Under the pieces are notes generated by a model. That model did not search any database. It was not told where the DNA came from and saw only the letters and a list, made by a program, of their open reading frames with translations. Of a stretch of 64,000 nt of DNA, positions 33,261-42,989 are shown in pieces (position 1 is the stretch's first letter; every line of letters starts with the position of its first letter). The translations under genes were made by a program, and so were the position numbers. Origin of the DNA: JAQIBY01 sp963676165. Its GTDB lineage: Bacteria > Bacteroidota > Bacteroidia > Bacteroidales > ML635J-15. The stretch covers positions 1,860,001 through 1,924,000 of the forward strand of contig OY781043.1 in the NCBI GenBank assembly GCA_963676165.1. The letters run 5' to 3'.

Positions 33261-33416
33261 ATGGCTAAGAAAACTGTAGCAAGTCTGAAAGTAGGAAAAT
33301 CACAAGAATACACAAAAGTCATTAAAATGGAGCGTTCCCCTAAGACTGGTGCTTATATCTTTAAAGAAGATATCGTGAATAGTGATAAAGTAAAGGATTT
33401 TTTCGCTAAGAAATAA
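33261..33416 (+). CDS. DUF4295 small basic protein
   Basis: A 51-residue open frame that begins MAKKTVASLKVGKSQEYTKV and ends DKVKDFFAKK. This is the small DUF4295 protein that follows L28 and L33 in Bacteroidota. It is Lys-rich and probably ribosome-associated, but its role is not known. It is followed by the operon's terminator. Confidence 0.9.
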   Translation: MAKKTVASLKVGKSQEYTKVIKMERSPKTGAYIFKEDIVNSDKVKDFFAKK

Positions 33417-33435
33417 TTCCTATTACATAATATTG

Positions 33436-33475
33436 TTGAGCACCCTTCAACTGGAGGCGTGCTCAATTTTTATTT
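33436..33475 (+). terminator. Terminator of the rpmB-rpmG-DUF4295 operon
   Basis: Stem TTGAGCAC (33436-33443) / GTGCTCAA (33459-33466), extended inwards by CCTTC/GGAGG around one bulged C, followed by TTTTTATTT. It covers the upstream part of the ftsY open frame. Confidence 0.9.
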
Positions 33476-33491
33476 AATTAAATGCTTGCTT

Positions 33492-34442
33492 ATGGCACTG
33501 TTTGGCGTCTTTAATAAAAATGGGAAATCCAATCTTGATAAAGGATTGGAACGTACCAAAGAGTCTGTCTTAAAAAAACTTGGAAGAGTTGTTGCTGGAC
33601 GCAGTCGTGTTGATGATTCTGTGCTTGATGATCTCGAAGAAGTATTGATCACATCGGATGTCGGTGTTGATACTACTGTGAAAATCATTGAACGCATTGA
33701 AAATCGCGTTAAGCAAGATAAATACTTCGGAACTTCTGAATTAAACAGAATTTTGAGGGAAGAGATTTCTGCATTATTGTCGGAAAATACAACGCCTGAT
33801 TTTACAAACTGGGAACTTCCGGAATCAGATTACCCTTATGTCATTATGGTAGTCGGAGTAAATGGGGTTGGCAAAACAACTACAATTGGAAAATTAGCGT
33901 ATCAATTTAAACAAGCAGGAAAATCTGTTATGCTTGGTGCTGCTGATACTTTTCGTGCTGCAGCAATTGAGCAGCTTGAAATCTGGTCTGAACGCGTTGA
34001 TGTTCCTATCATTAAACAAAAAATGGGTTCTGACCCTGCATCTGTAGCTTTTGATACTTTAAGTGCTGCTATTAATGCAAAATCAGATGTAGTGATTATT
34101 GATACTGCCGGCCGATTGCATAACAAAATCAATTTAATGAATGAGCTTTCAAAAATTAAGCGTGTTATGCAAAAACTTATGGCTGATGCACCAAACGAAG
34201 TGCTATTAGTGCTTGACGGCTCCACTGGTCAAAATGCTTTTGAACAAGCAAAACACTTCACACAAGCAACTGAAGTGAATGCTCTTGCAGTAACAAAACT
34301 CGATGGAACAGCTAAAGGTGGAGTTGTAATCGGAGTTTCTGATCAATTCAAAGTACCTGTCAAATACATTGGGGTAGGTGAAGGGAAAGAACACCTGCAA
34401 CTGTTTGACAAAGAAGCTTTTGTTGATTCTCTTTTCAGTTAA
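33492..34442 (+). CDS. ftsY: Signal recognition particle receptor FtsY
   Basis: A 316-residue FtsY. N-terminal N domain (KGLERTKESVLKKLGRVVAG, VLDDLEEVLITSDVGVDTT), then the NG GTPase: G1 VVGVNGVGKTTTIGKLA, G2 DTFRAAAIEQLEIW, G3 DTAGRLHNKINLMNEL, G4 TKLDGTAKGG and the closing GVGEGKEHLQLFD. It docks ribosome-SRP complexes at the membrane for co-translational insertion. It lacks the long acidic A domain found in E. coli. ATG 33492 was chosen because the frame's earlier ATG lies in the upstream terminator. It is convergent with pyk. Confidence 0.95.
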   Translation: MALFGVFNKNGKSNLDKGLERTKESVLKKLGRVVAGRSRVDDSVLDDLEEVLITSDVGVDTTVKIIERIENRVKQDKYFGTSELNRILREEISALLSENTTPDFTNWELPESDYPYVIMVVGVNGVGKTTTIGKLAYQFKQAGKSVMLGAADTFRAAAIEQLEIWSERVDVPIIKQKMGSDPASVAFDTLSAAINAKSDVVIIDTAGRLHNKINLMNELSKIKRVMQKLMADAPNEVLLVLDGSTGQNAFEQAKHFTQATEVNALAVTKLDGTAKGGVVIGVSDQFKVPVKYIGVGEGKEHLQLFDKEAFVDSLFS

Positions 34443-34451
34443 TCTACAACC

Positions 34452-35879
34452 TTACACAATACTTAATTTAATCATATTTGTTTCAGCTTTTGCTGTTAAT
34501 GGCGTACTACCAACAAATATGACAACATCACCTTTTTCCACTAATCCTTCTTTACGGAGAACATCAATGGAGTATTCTATTGCTTTGTCAATATTGTTAA
34601 AAACAGGAAAATAATAAGTGTTAATCCCCCAAACCAATGGCAAGCGTTTAATTAATGATTTGTTGTATGTGAATGCATAAATCGCAGATTTCGGTCTATG
34701 ACTTGAAATGCGATAGGCTGTGTAACCAGAATATGTAAATGGGATAATTGCCTTAGCACCTGTTTGTTGTGCCATTTTAAATGCATTGTAGCAGACAGAA
34801 TCAGGAATAAAGCTCTCATTCATGTCATGAGGAGGATGATTGCGATTAAAACGAACTCCTTCTTTTTCTGTATGCAAAATGATTTCATTCATGCTCTTTA
34901 CCGTTTCCACGGGATATTTACCGACTGCAGTTTCACCACTAAGCATTACAGCATCCGCTAAATCCATGACCGCATTGGCAACATCATTCGCTTCTGCTCT
35001 GGTTGGACGGAAATTCGTAATCATTGAATCCAGCATTTGAGTGGCTATAATTACCGGTTTAGCTTGACTCACGCATTTGGAAACTATGCTTTTTTGAATG
35101 ACAGGAACTTTATTAAAATCAACTTCGACACCCAAATCTCCTCTGGCAACCATAATTCCGTCAGAAACAGCAATAATTTGATCAATATGTTTTACTGCTT
35201 CCGGTTTTTCAATTTTTGCAATGATGCCTTGATGTCCAAAGAAAGACTCAACATATTCTCTCAATTCAATGATGTCATCCGGTTTACGCACGAAAGATAA
35301 TGCAAGCCAATCCAGTTGATGCTCAATCGCAAATAAAACATCTTGTTTGTCTTTATCTGTCAAACTTGGCATACTCAAATCGCTGTCTGGCAAGTTGATG
35401 CCTTTTCTTGACAATAATTCACCCCCATAAATTACTTTGGCAATTACATAGGTTTCCTCATCACCTGAAACGGCTTCAAGTTTGAGTTTACCATCGTCAA
35501 TCAAAATACGATTCCCAACTTTTACATCCTTTGCAAAGTGTTCATAAGTTACTTTAAAACAATGTTTTGCATTATGTTTGTCTTCAAGGTCATCTGTATG
35601 AAAACAAACCGTTTCATTTGCTCTCAATATTACTGGTTCGTTATCAAGATCACCTAGACGAAGTTTGGGCCCTGATAAATCGCCAATAATTGCCAAATTC
35701 ACATCCATTTCTTCCTGAACCTGACGCACCATTTGTATCCGTTCTTCATGTGCTTTGTAATCCCCATGAGAGAAATTTAAACGAATAACGTTCATTCCGG
35801 CTTTTACCATATCTCGTAAAGTCTGCAAATCTGTTGACGCAGGACCAATGGATGCAACTATCTTAGCGTGTGCTTTCAT
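34452..35879 (-). CDS. pyk: Pyruvate kinase
   Basis: A 475-residue pyruvate kinase, which transfers phosphate from PEP to ADP in the last step of glycolysis. Landmarks are KIVASIGPAS, MNVIRLNFSHGDY, the GDLSGPKLRLG region, the lid (B) domain from about 70 to 160, IIAKIEKPEAVKHIDQI with the catalytic Lys, MVARGDLGVEV and the VMLSGETAVGKYP loop. The C domain ends VIFVGSTPLTAKAETNMIKL. The length is normal. It is convergent with ftsY (9-bp gap). Confidence 0.96.
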   Translation of the reverse strand: MKAHAKIVASIGPASTDLQTLRDMVKAGMNVIRLNFSHGDYKAHEERIQMVRQVQEEMDVNLAIIGDLSGPKLRLGDLDNEPVILRANETVCFHTDDLEDKHNAKHCFKVTYEHFAKDVKVGNRILIDDGKLKLEAVSGDEETYVIAKVIYGGELLSRKGINLPDSDLSMPSLTDKDKQDVLFAIEHQLDWLALSFVRKPDDIIELREYVESFFGHQGIIAKIEKPEAVKHIDQIIAVSDGIMVARGDLGVEVDFNKVPVIQKSIVSKCVSQAKPVIIATQMLDSMITNFRPTRAEANDVANAVMDLADAVMLSGETAVGKYPVETVKSMNEIILHTEKEGVRFNRNHPPHDMNESFIPDSVCYNAFKMAQQTGAKAIIPFTYSGYTAYRISSHRPKSAIYAFTYNKSLIKRLPLVWGINTYYFPVFNNIDKAIEYSIDVLRKEGLVEKGDVVIFVGSTPLTAKAETNMIKLSIV

Positions 35880-35962
35880 TCTTTCAATTTTGCGTGAAGG
35901 TACAAAATCAAAAACAATTTTGAATGAATTCGTATAAAATTAATGTAAACTATGTGTATTGT

Positions 35963-36352
35963 TTACTGAAAGAAAAAAAGGTAAGTTTTCTTTACAATCT
36001 TGGATTTATCAACGGCTTTATTCTTGAGTCTAAACCGATAAGTGCATTGAATATTGTCTCCAGTTTGCAGGTGGATGTTTTCAAAATGAATTAAAATGAT
36101 TCCGTTAGGGTAAATTTCAGAACTTGTTTCTGCATTACAATCAGTAATTTCAAAAGATTCAACATCCGCATTTTGGTTGAGATGTATCATTATAACAGCT
36201 TTCGAAGCAGTGAATTTTGCCGTGTTAACCAACTCCACCTGATCCACATAAGTAGATTGCAGCGCTTGATTGAAAAGGCTGATATTATGCGTAAACCCAT
36301 TTGATTTATGATACGCAATGTTTGTATCTGAATATGATTTTCGGCTCAACAT
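35963..36352 (-). CDS. Small protein of unknown function
   Basis: A 129-residue open frame with beta-rich sequence (KAVIMIHLNQNADVESFEIT, IILIHFENIHLQTGDNIQCTYRFRLKN) and no signal peptide. No family is recognised. The frame can start at GTG 36361 or ATG 36352 (chosen). No -7 box is evident. It stands alone between pyk and the divergent PEP-binding protein gene. Confidence 0.5.
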   Translation of the reverse strand: MLSRKSYSDTNIAYHKSNGFTHNISLFNQALQSTYVDQVELVNTAKFTASKAVIMIHLNQNADVESFEITDCNAETSSEIYPNGIILIHFENIHLQTGDNIQCTYRFRLKNKAVDKSKIVKKTYLFFFQ

Positions 36353-36440
36353 AAAATTCACTTCTGCAAGTATGACGTATATTTAATTCTAAAGGTTGTA
36401 TCCAAAAGCAAAAAATATTCCAATTATTTCCTGCTTTTTG

Positions 36441-36470
36441 TTGTAAGAGCAAAAAAGCCTTTTAATTTTG
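36441..36470 (+). promoter_or_regulatory. Promoter of the receiver/PEP-binding protein gene
   Basis: TTG (36441-36443), a 19-bp spacer, then TAATTTTG (36463-36470): a full match to the Bacteroidota -33/-7 arrangement, 21 bp before the ATG at 36492. Confidence 0.75.
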
Positions 36471-36491
36471 TAGTAACACAAAGGATGCAAT

Positions 36492-39400
36492 ATGAAGAAT
36501 TTCTTACATCAACATTTTCGGAATTTCCATTTTACGGAAACAGCGTTTGACAAATTAATGAGTAAACGTATTTATAAGGTACTCTTAATTTGCAGTCGTT
36601 ACGATGCATTTATTCTTGAAGAAGATGGTCGAATTGATGAACAGATATTCACCGAATATGTATCCTTAAACTTGCGTTATCCTCCTGAAATTGTTCAAGT
36701 TTCTACCGCAGAGCAAGCAATGGCAGCTTTAAAACAAGAGAAAATTAATCTTGTTATTAATATGCTGAGTGTAGAAGATATGGATCCGTTTGATTTATCT
36801 TACGTTATCAGAGAAAAGTATCCAACCATCCCCATTGTTGTCTTAACGCCATTTTCGAGAGAAATCACAACTCGCCTAGATAATATTGACACTAAAGTGA
36901 TTGATTATGTTTTTTCATGGCTGGGAGATGTGGCAATTCTGTTGGCAATTATTAAGCTACTGGAAGATAAACGAAATGTGGAATATGATGTAAATCAAGT
37001 TGGAGTACAAACAATTATCCTTGTGGAAGATTCTGTGAGGTATTATTCTGCTTATTTGCCAACCCTTTATAAAGTGTTAATTAAGCAAGCAAAGAAAACA
37101 ACGACTGAAGGACTTAATGAGCATCAGAAAATGATTCGCATGAGAGGACGACCCAAAATTCTTCTTGCAACAACTTATGAAGAAGCCTTACATCTTTATG
37201 AAAAGTATGAAAAGAATTTGCTCGGCGTCATTTCTGATATTCGTTATTGGCGTGAAGGGAAAAAAGATCCACATGCCGGTTTCCGTTTGGCGGAATATAT
37301 TCGCGATAGAAATCCACTTATGCCTGTTTTGCTGCAATCATCTGAAAATCGAAACAGAGAACGTGCCAATGAAATGGATTTGAGCTTTATTCATAAGTAT
37401 TCCAAGTCCTTGCTGCACGAACTAAAAAGCTTTGTGACAGAAAATTTTGCATTTGGTGATTTTGTGTTTAAAGATCCTGAAACGCATGAAGAACTTGCTC
37501 GTGTTGCCAGCTTAAAAGATTTACAGGAAAACATCTTCAATTTACCGGATTCCCTCATTCTTGATTATGCAGAACTGAATCAATTTTCTCGTTGGCTAAA
37601 AGCAAGAGCATTATTTCCAATTGCTGATATTTTGCAAACTGCAACTGTGAATGACTTTACTTCTGCACAAGAGGTAAAACAATACATTTATGATGCAATT
37701 GCCTGGTACAGACATAATAAAGGACGTGGGATAATTGCAAAGTTTTATCGCGAAAACTACGATCAATATTTGCGTTTCTCTCGTATTGGAGATGGTTCTC
37801 TTGGAGGAAAAGCCAGAGGACTAGCCTTTATTGACAATCTCATTAGCAGAAATGAATTGTTTGATAAGTACGACAACATTCTGGTTACTATTCCTAGAAC
37901 TTTGGTAATTACTACCGAAATGTTTGACGAGTATATTGAAGAGAATGATCTCGTTCAATTTGCGTTGGGTGATGTTGATGATGAAGAATTACTTGAACGT
38001 TTTGTAAATTATGATCTACCAGAAGGTTTGTGTGACGATTTACGCAAGTTTTTGGAAGTGGTTAAAAATCCGATTGCAATTCGTTCATCTAGTTTGCTGG
38101 AAGACAGCCATTATCAACCGTTTGCCGGGATATATTCAACCTATATGATTCCTGCCGACGAGGATATTGATTACAGCCTTAAAATGCTGGCTGCCGCAAT
38201 TAAAGCAGTGTATGCATCGACCTACTTCAGAGACAGTAAGGCATATATGGCAGTTACTAAGAATGTGATTGAAGAAGAGAAAATGGGAATTGTACTTCAG
38301 GAAGTTTGTGGCACTCGTCATGGAGATAGGTTTTATCCTACAATTTCTGGAGTTGCACGTTCTATCAATTTCTATCCGATAGAAAATGAAAATCCTGAAG
38401 ATGGTATTGTCGATATGGCTTTCGGTTTAGGGAAATATGTTGTTGACGGAGGAAATTGTTTGAGATTTTCGCCCAAGCACCCAAAGAAAATACTGCAATT
38501 AAGCAGTACTAGCATGGCGCTTCGTGATACACAGAAAGATTTCATGTCCTTAAATCTTCATAAAGACAGTTTTAAAGCTCATACAAATGAAGGCATAAAC
38601 ATCAATAGAGATAGTATAGAATCTGCGAAAGCGGATGGAACACTCAAACATGTTGCTTCCACTTTTGATTACAACGACAATGCAATTCGTGATGGTTTAG
38701 CCGACAAAGGGAAATTGATTGTGACATTTGCCAATGTATTAAAATATAATCATTTGCCAATAGCTGAGATTATTTCAGACCTGCTGATTACAGGTCAAAA
38801 AGAGATGAATAATCCAGTAGAAATTGAATTCGCTGTGAATCTTGACCAACAAGGAAAAGCGATTAAAAATGTGTTCAATGTACTGCAAATACGTCCGATT
38901 GTGGATAATCAGGAAAGCATTAATACAAATATGAGCGGTATTTTAAATGAGCATTGCATTATCAAATCTGATTCCGCTTTGGGGAATGGCATTTTTGAGG
39001 ATGTTCAAGATGTTATTTATGTGAGAACTGAAAATTTCAATCCATCTGAGAATCCTAAAGTGGCCGAAATCATTGGAAAATTGAATCAAGATTTTGTTGA
39101 AATGAATAAAAATTACATCCTAATAGGACCGGGTCGATGGGGTAGTAGCGATTCCTGGTTGGGTATTCCAGTGCGTTGGGCACAAATATCGGCTGCACGT
39201 TTAATCATTGAAGCAGGATTGAATAATTACCGTGTTGATCCATCACAAGGAACCCATTTTTTTCAGAATTTAACCTCATTTCAAGTTGGCTATTTTACCA
39301 TTAATAATGCAATTCAGCAAGGTTTTATGGATACAGAATATCTTGATGAAATTCCAGCAGTTTATGAGGATGAATTTGTACGTCAGGTACACTTTGACAA

Positions 39401-39497
39401 ACCGGTACAAATTTTAATTGATGGAAAGAAAAGTTTGGGTGTAGTTGTCAAACCTGAGCATAGAATTAATCCAGAAAACGGTTTAGTAATTTGTTAA
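36492..39497 (+). CDS. Receiver-like domains fused to a PEP/pyruvate-binding domain
   Basis: A 1001-residue cytoplasmic protein. Residues about 27-160 form a receiver-like domain in which the phospho-acceptor strand reads NLVINMLSVEDMDP (Asp replaced by Asn). Residues about 174-345 form a second receiver with an intact acidic pocket (LVEDSVRYYS), candidate acceptor in VISDIRYW and Lys in FIHKYSK. From about 430 to 900 follows a PPDK_N-type ATP-grasp domain: GDGSLGGKARGLAFID, NPIAIRSSSLLEDSHYQPFAGIYST, VNVLQIRP-like FNVLQIRPIVD. The swivelling His domain and the C-terminal TIM barrel of PEP synthase are absent; instead a distinct C-terminus (LIGPGRWGSSDSWLGIPV) is present. The reaction is unknown. 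Confidence 0.8.
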   Translation: MKNFLHQHFRNFHFTETAFDKLMSKRIYKVLLICSRYDAFILEEDGRIDEQIFTEYVSLNLRYPPEIVQVSTAEQAMAALKQEKINLVINMLSVEDMDPFDLSYVIREKYPTIPIVVLTPFSREITTRLDNIDTKVIDYVFSWLGDVAILLAIIKLLEDKRNVEYDVNQVGVQTIILVEDSVRYYSAYLPTLYKVLIKQAKKTTTEGLNEHQKMIRMRGRPKILLATTYEEALHLYEKYEKNLLGVISDIRYWREGKKDPHAGFRLAEYIRDRNPLMPVLLQSSENRNRERANEMDLSFIHKYSKSLLHELKSFVTENFAFGDFVFKDPETHEELARVASLKDLQENIFNLPDSLILDYAELNQFSRWLKARALFPIADILQTATVNDFTSAQEVKQYIYDAIAWYRHNKGRGIIAKFYRENYDQYLRFSRIGDGSLGGKARGLAFIDNLISRNELFDKYDNILVTIPRTLVITTEMFDEYIEENDLVQFALGDVDDEELLERFVNYDLPEGLCDDLRKFLEVVKNPIAIRSSSLLEDSHYQPFAGIYSTYMIPADEDIDYSLKMLAAAIKAVYASTYFRDSKAYMAVTKNVIEEEKMGIVLQEVCGTRHGDRFYPTISGVARSINFYPIENENPEDGIVDMAFGLGKYVVDGGNCLRFSPKHPKKILQLSSTSMALRDTQKDFMSLNLHKDSFKAHTNEGININRDSIESAKADGTLKHVASTFDYNDNAIRDGLADKGKLIVTFANVLKYNHLPIAEIISDLLITGQKEMNNPVEIEFAVNLDQQGKAIKNVFNVLQIRPIVDNQESINTNMSGILNEHCIIKSDSALGNGIFEDVQDVIYVRTENFNPSENPKVAEIIGKLNQDFVEMNKNYILIGPGRWGSSDSWLGIPVRWAQISAARLIIEAGLNNYRVDPSQGTHFFQNLTSFQVGYFTINNAIQQGFMDTEYLDEIPAVYEDEFVRQVHFDKPVQILIDGKKSLGVVVKPEHRINPENGLVIC

Positions 39498-40297
39498 TTT
39501 CCATTAATCAAATATTCTTTCATTTGATCGGTTTTGGGATTTTTAAATATTTCAACACCACCGGTTTCAATTATTTTTCCGTTATACATAAAAACAACAT
39601 AATCTGCTAAGCGCATTGCTTGTCTGACAACATGAGTGACAAGTACAATCGTATATGTGTTTTTGATTTTCATGAATTGTTTTTCAATGATTTGGCTTGA
39701 TGTCGGATCAAGTGCAGAAGTTGGCTCGTCGGCAAGGATAATGCTTGGTTTCACAGCTAAACCCCGTGCCAGACATAGCCTTTGTTGTTGTCCGATAGAA
39801 AGACAATCAGGTGACGCATTAAGTCTGTCTTTAACTTCTTCCCAAAGCCCTACTTCTTTTAACTGTTTTGTAACAATTTTATTGAGAATTCGCTTGTTTT
39901 TTATTCCCTTTAATTTCGGTCCATATGTAATGTTTTTGTACAATGATACCGGTAATGGATATGGTTTTTGGGAAAGCAATCCCGTTTTTTGCCGTAATAC
40001 AGACATATCCTTATGACCTAGCAGAATATCTTCACCGTGAATACAAATCTGACCACTTACCTCAAGGGATTTATACAAATCTGTTAATCGGTTCATGCTT
40101 TTAAGCAAAGTCGTTTTTCCACAACCCGATGGGCCAAGAATTACCGTAATTTTATGCTTTGGAATATCTAAGTTCAAGCTTTTTAATATCTGCGTTTTAT
40201 CCGCAAATACATTTAAATCACGAATACTAATTGCATTTGGATTGCCTATATCTGTATTGGAACATTGATTAATTATGGGAGCCTCGTTTTTAGACAT
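39494..40297 (-). CDS. pstB: Phosphate ABC transporter ATP-binding protein PstB
   Basis: A 267-residue ABC ATPase: Walker A VILGPSGCGKTTLLKSMNRL, Q-loop region GLLSQKPYPLPVSLYKNITYG, Walker B IILADEPTSALDP, and switch His in VLVTHVVRQAMRLAD. The segment FPxPMSIYxNVAYG of E. coli PstB is recognisable as YPLPVSLYKNITYG. The signature motif is LSIGQQQRLCLARG, with Ile in place of the first Gly of LSGGQ. It energises high-affinity phosphate import with PstC and PstA. It is the last gene of the phosphate operon; no phoU follows. Confidence 0.9.
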   Translation of the reverse strand: MSKNEAPIINQCSNTDIGNPNAISIRDLNVFADKTQILKSLNLDIPKHKITVILGPSGCGKTTLLKSMNRLTDLYKSLEVSGQICIHGEDILLGHKDMSVLRQKTGLLSQKPYPLPVSLYKNITYGPKLKGIKNKRILNKIVTKQLKEVGLWEEVKDRLNASPDCLSIGQQQRLCLARGLAVKPSIILADEPTSALDPTSSQIIEKQFMKIKNTYTIVLVTHVVRQAMRLADYVVFMYNGKIIETGGVEIFKNPKTDQMKEYLINGN

Positions 40298-40299
40298 GG

Positions 40300-41154
40300 T
40301 TATTGAATATTATTTTTTGAATACTTATTTGCTAATAATCTTGATACAAGTGTAATAATTAAAATGATGATTGTTAGAATTGCTGCTGCAGAGTAGGCTC
40401 TCCCTCTAACTTCAGGGATTGGTGAACTGAGTTGAAAAAATATGGCTAGGGGAAGTGTAGCTGCCGGTTCATGCAGCCCTGTAGGTAACTGATCAGTATA
40501 TCCTGCAGTAAATAAAACAGAAGCAGCATCTCCAATGCCTCTGCCAAATGCTAATAATATTGCAGTAACAAAACCAGGTAAGCCTTGTTTAAAAATTACT
40601 TTGAAAGCTAGTTCAGTACGTGTTGATCCAAGCGAAAGGGCAGCTTCATGTAGTCCTGTAGGAATAGTGGAAAGTACTTCATCAAAACTACGAATCATGA
40701 TGGGAGTAATAAGGCATGCCACAGTAATAATTCCAGCTAGAAGAGATGCGGTCATCCCGAAATACAGCATGATTGTAAATCCAAATGCACCGTAAACGAT
40801 GGATGGGATTCCCCATAGCGCATCTAGAAAATATCGAATTGTATTTTGTAGTCGCTTGTAGCGAAATAGAAAACTGTTGATAAATAGTGCAGCAGGAGCA
40901 CCAAGAATTATTGCAATAATAACGGCACCTCCTGCAACATAAAGCGAACCAAGTATTGCATTTAACACACCTCCATCGCCTCCATAATAGTATCCTCCCT
41001 TTGGTGCTTGACTAATCATTTCCCAACTGAGAGAACCAAATCCTTTAATAAAAATAATGCTGATAATTAAGCACAATATCCCTATGACAGAATAACATGC
41101 AAAGCCGCTTAAGAATTTGAAAAAAGCTTGTTCAGTATATTTAATATGTCTCAT
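40300..41154 (-). CDS. pstA: Phosphate ABC transporter permease PstA
   Basis: A 284-residue inner-membrane permease with six helices. It has the family's DALWGIPSIVYGAFGFTIMLYFG stretch, and the coupling-helix region EAALSLGSTRTELAFKVIFKQGLPG followed by AFGRGIGDAASVLFTAGYTD. It forms the phosphate channel with PstC. It overlaps the pstC stop by 4 bp and precedes pstB by 2 bp. Confidence 0.93.
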   Translation of the reverse strand: MRHIKYTEQAFFKFLSGFACYSVIGILCLIISIIFIKGFGSLSWEMISQAPKGGYYYGGDGGVLNAILGSLYVAGGAVIIAIILGAPAALFINSFLFRYKRLQNTIRYFLDALWGIPSIVYGAFGFTIMLYFGMTASLLAGIITVACLITPIMIRSFDEVLSTIPTGLHEAALSLGSTRTELAFKVIFKQGLPGFVTAILLAFGRGIGDAASVLFTAGYTDQLPTGLHEPAATLPLAIFFQLSSPIPEVRGRAYSAAAILTIIILIITLVSRLLANKYSKNNIQ

Positions 41155-42041
41155 CGTATTTTTTTACTTCTATAAATAAAATATCTGAAAAACAGATTTA
41201 TGATCAGAATTACCACTAAAAGAATTAATGCTGCAAACATCAGAGCTGAATCATACATAGGAATGGACATCATTTCCCCAAAATTATTGGCGATTAACGC
41301 CGGCAATGGATAGGCAGAGTCAAATGGGTTAAAACTAATCTGAACGACATTACCAACAACCATCATAACAGCCAAGGTTTCACCGAACGCCTTTGTAATT
41401 CCTAGACCAAAAGCAGACAAAATACCGGGAAAGCTTTTTCTGATAACCACATGTTTTACCATTTGCCAATGAGTTGCTCCAAGGGAAAGTGCAGATTCTT
41501 GCAAACCCTTTGGTACGGTTCTAAAGGATTCAATTAACATATTAAGCATATAAGGAATACACATCACTGCCAACACAATTCCTCCAGATAAAATAGAATA
41601 TCCTGTTGTATGCACATTGAATAGTGGTGCCAATACATTACCTACAAATGGAATTATAACAATGATACCCCACATTCCGTAAATTACAGAAGGAATTCCT
41701 GCCATTACATCTGCAACCGGATACATTATTTTCATCATTCTGGGTTTCGAAAACTGTGTAATATATAATGCGGACAATAAACAAACAGGTGCAGCAAGCG
41801 TAAATGCAATAATTGTGACATACAATGAACTCAAAATAAATGGCAAAAATCCGAAGTTACCGCTATTGGGAGCCCATGCCGACGAAAAAAGCAATTCGGA
41901 TAATCCATTATTCTGCAGTAAGTCTGATGATCTTAATCCTAAAGAAATACCAATAATTATTGGCAAACAGAGTATGACTGCCAATGTAACTAACATCCAT
42001 TTACCAGCAATGAAATTGTATGTATTTCTGAAATTTCTCAT
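41151..42041 (-). CDS. pstC: Phosphate ABC transporter permease PstC
   Basis: A 296-residue permease with six helices. Typical segments are VADVMAGIPSVIYGMWGIIVI, the coupling helix ESALSLGATHWQMVKHVVIRKSFPG and GLGITKAFGETLAVMMVVGN. It pairs with PstA. The start codon overlaps the pstS stop (TAATG), and the stop overlaps the pstA start. Confidence 0.93.
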   Translation of the reverse strand: MRNFRNTYNFIAGKWMLVTLAVILCLPIIIGISLGLRSSDLLQNNGLSELLFSSAWAPNSGNFGFLPFILSSLYVTIIAFTLAAPVCLLSALYITQFSKPRMMKIMYPVADVMAGIPSVIYGMWGIIVIIPFVGNVLAPLFNVHTTGYSILSGGIVLAVMCIPYMLNMLIESFRTVPKGLQESALSLGATHWQMVKHVVIRKSFPGILSAFGLGITKAFGETLAVMMVVGNVVQISFNPFDSAYPLPALIANNFGEMMSIPMYDSALMFAALILLVVILIINLFFRYFIYRSKKIR

Positions 42042-42985
42042 TATTGCTTATTGAGTTTTTCTATGTATGATGAGAGTTTTTCTTGAGAAATAGGAACATA
42101 TCCTGACTCCTTAACATATTTTTGTCCATCGGTTAAACACCAGTTAATGAAATCTATGCAAGCTTGTTTTTCGGGTTTTCCTTTGGATACAAAATATAAT
42201 TCACGAGCAGGAGGTGATGGATATTTATCTTTTGCAATAGCAGATAGTATTTGCTCAAAATTATCATAAAAATATTCGTCAGAATCAATTTGTCCATTGT
42301 TGTTGAGATCAAGCGGAATAATTTCCATTCCATCTTGTTTTTTATTGGTATTAATGTCGTAAATGTAAATGGTGTTATTAAAACCTAACCCGTATTTGTC
42401 TTTTGCAACTGCTGCTGCTAATGCAGGGTCGCCATGTATTCCGGTTCCTTTAAGATCTTCCTGTGTTCCTCCGAGATATTTCGCCCAGGTTCCTGCTGCA
42501 CCACAAGCATCAGAGCGAGTGTAAATCTCTATGGGATCATCTGATTCGATTCCTTCCAGTTCACCCCAAGCCGTTATACTACCATCAATAAAAATGGCTT
42601 TAAATTCATCTTGGGTTAATCCACGAACTTTGAGTATTGCTAAATATGGATTACTTGCACTAATTGTTGGAAGGACGGCATCTTTACATAAACCGATATG
42701 ATATGCACCCCGGGAAAATTCTTCCTCTGAAATTTCTCTGGAAAATAATCCCAAATCAACCGTTTGTGCCAAAGCATCAGACATACCTTTGCCTGCACCA
42801 CCTGCTGAAATATTAAAACTTACTTCAGGATGCTCAGCTTTGTAAACTTCGCTCCATTTCACCACAAGGGGATAAAGAGCAAATGCGCCTGAAATATTTA
42901 TTGTTTCCTCTTTACTCGTTTTGTTACCACATGAAGCAGCAAGTAAAAGTAAAATTAAGCCTGTTACAAAAAATTTCATTTTCAT
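42041..42985 (-). CDS. pstS: Phosphate-binding lipoprotein PstS
   Basis: A 314-residue lipoprotein: MKMKFFVTGLILLLLAASCG with lipobox Cys 19. The periplasmic binding fold has INISGAFALYPLVVKWSEVY, the Gly-rich anion site SAGGAGKGMSDALAQTVDLG, IYTRSDACGAAGTWAKYLGG and a C-terminal helix rich in charged residues. It captures phosphate for PstCA. It lies 4 bp after the porin gene and overlaps pstC by 1 bp. Confidence 0.9.
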   Translation of the reverse strand: MKMKFFVTGLILLLLAASCGNKTSKEETINISGAFALYPLVVKWSEVYKAEHPEVSFNISAGGAGKGMSDALAQTVDLGLFSREISEEEFSRGAYHIGLCKDAVLPTISASNPYLAILKVRGLTQDEFKAIFIDGSITAWGELEGIESDDPIEIYTRSDACGAAGTWAKYLGGTQEDLKGTGIHGDPALAAAVAKDKYGLGFNNTIYIYDINTNKKQDGMEIIPLDLNNNGQIDSDEYFYDNFEQILSAIAKDKYPSPPARELYFVSKGKPEKQACIDFINWCLTDGQKYVKESGYVPISQEKLSSYIEKLNKQ

Positions 42986-42989
42986 AGTG

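Noticed and set aside
33459..33491. N-terminal extension of FtsY
   Set aside because: It lies in the terminator of the ribosomal protein operon.
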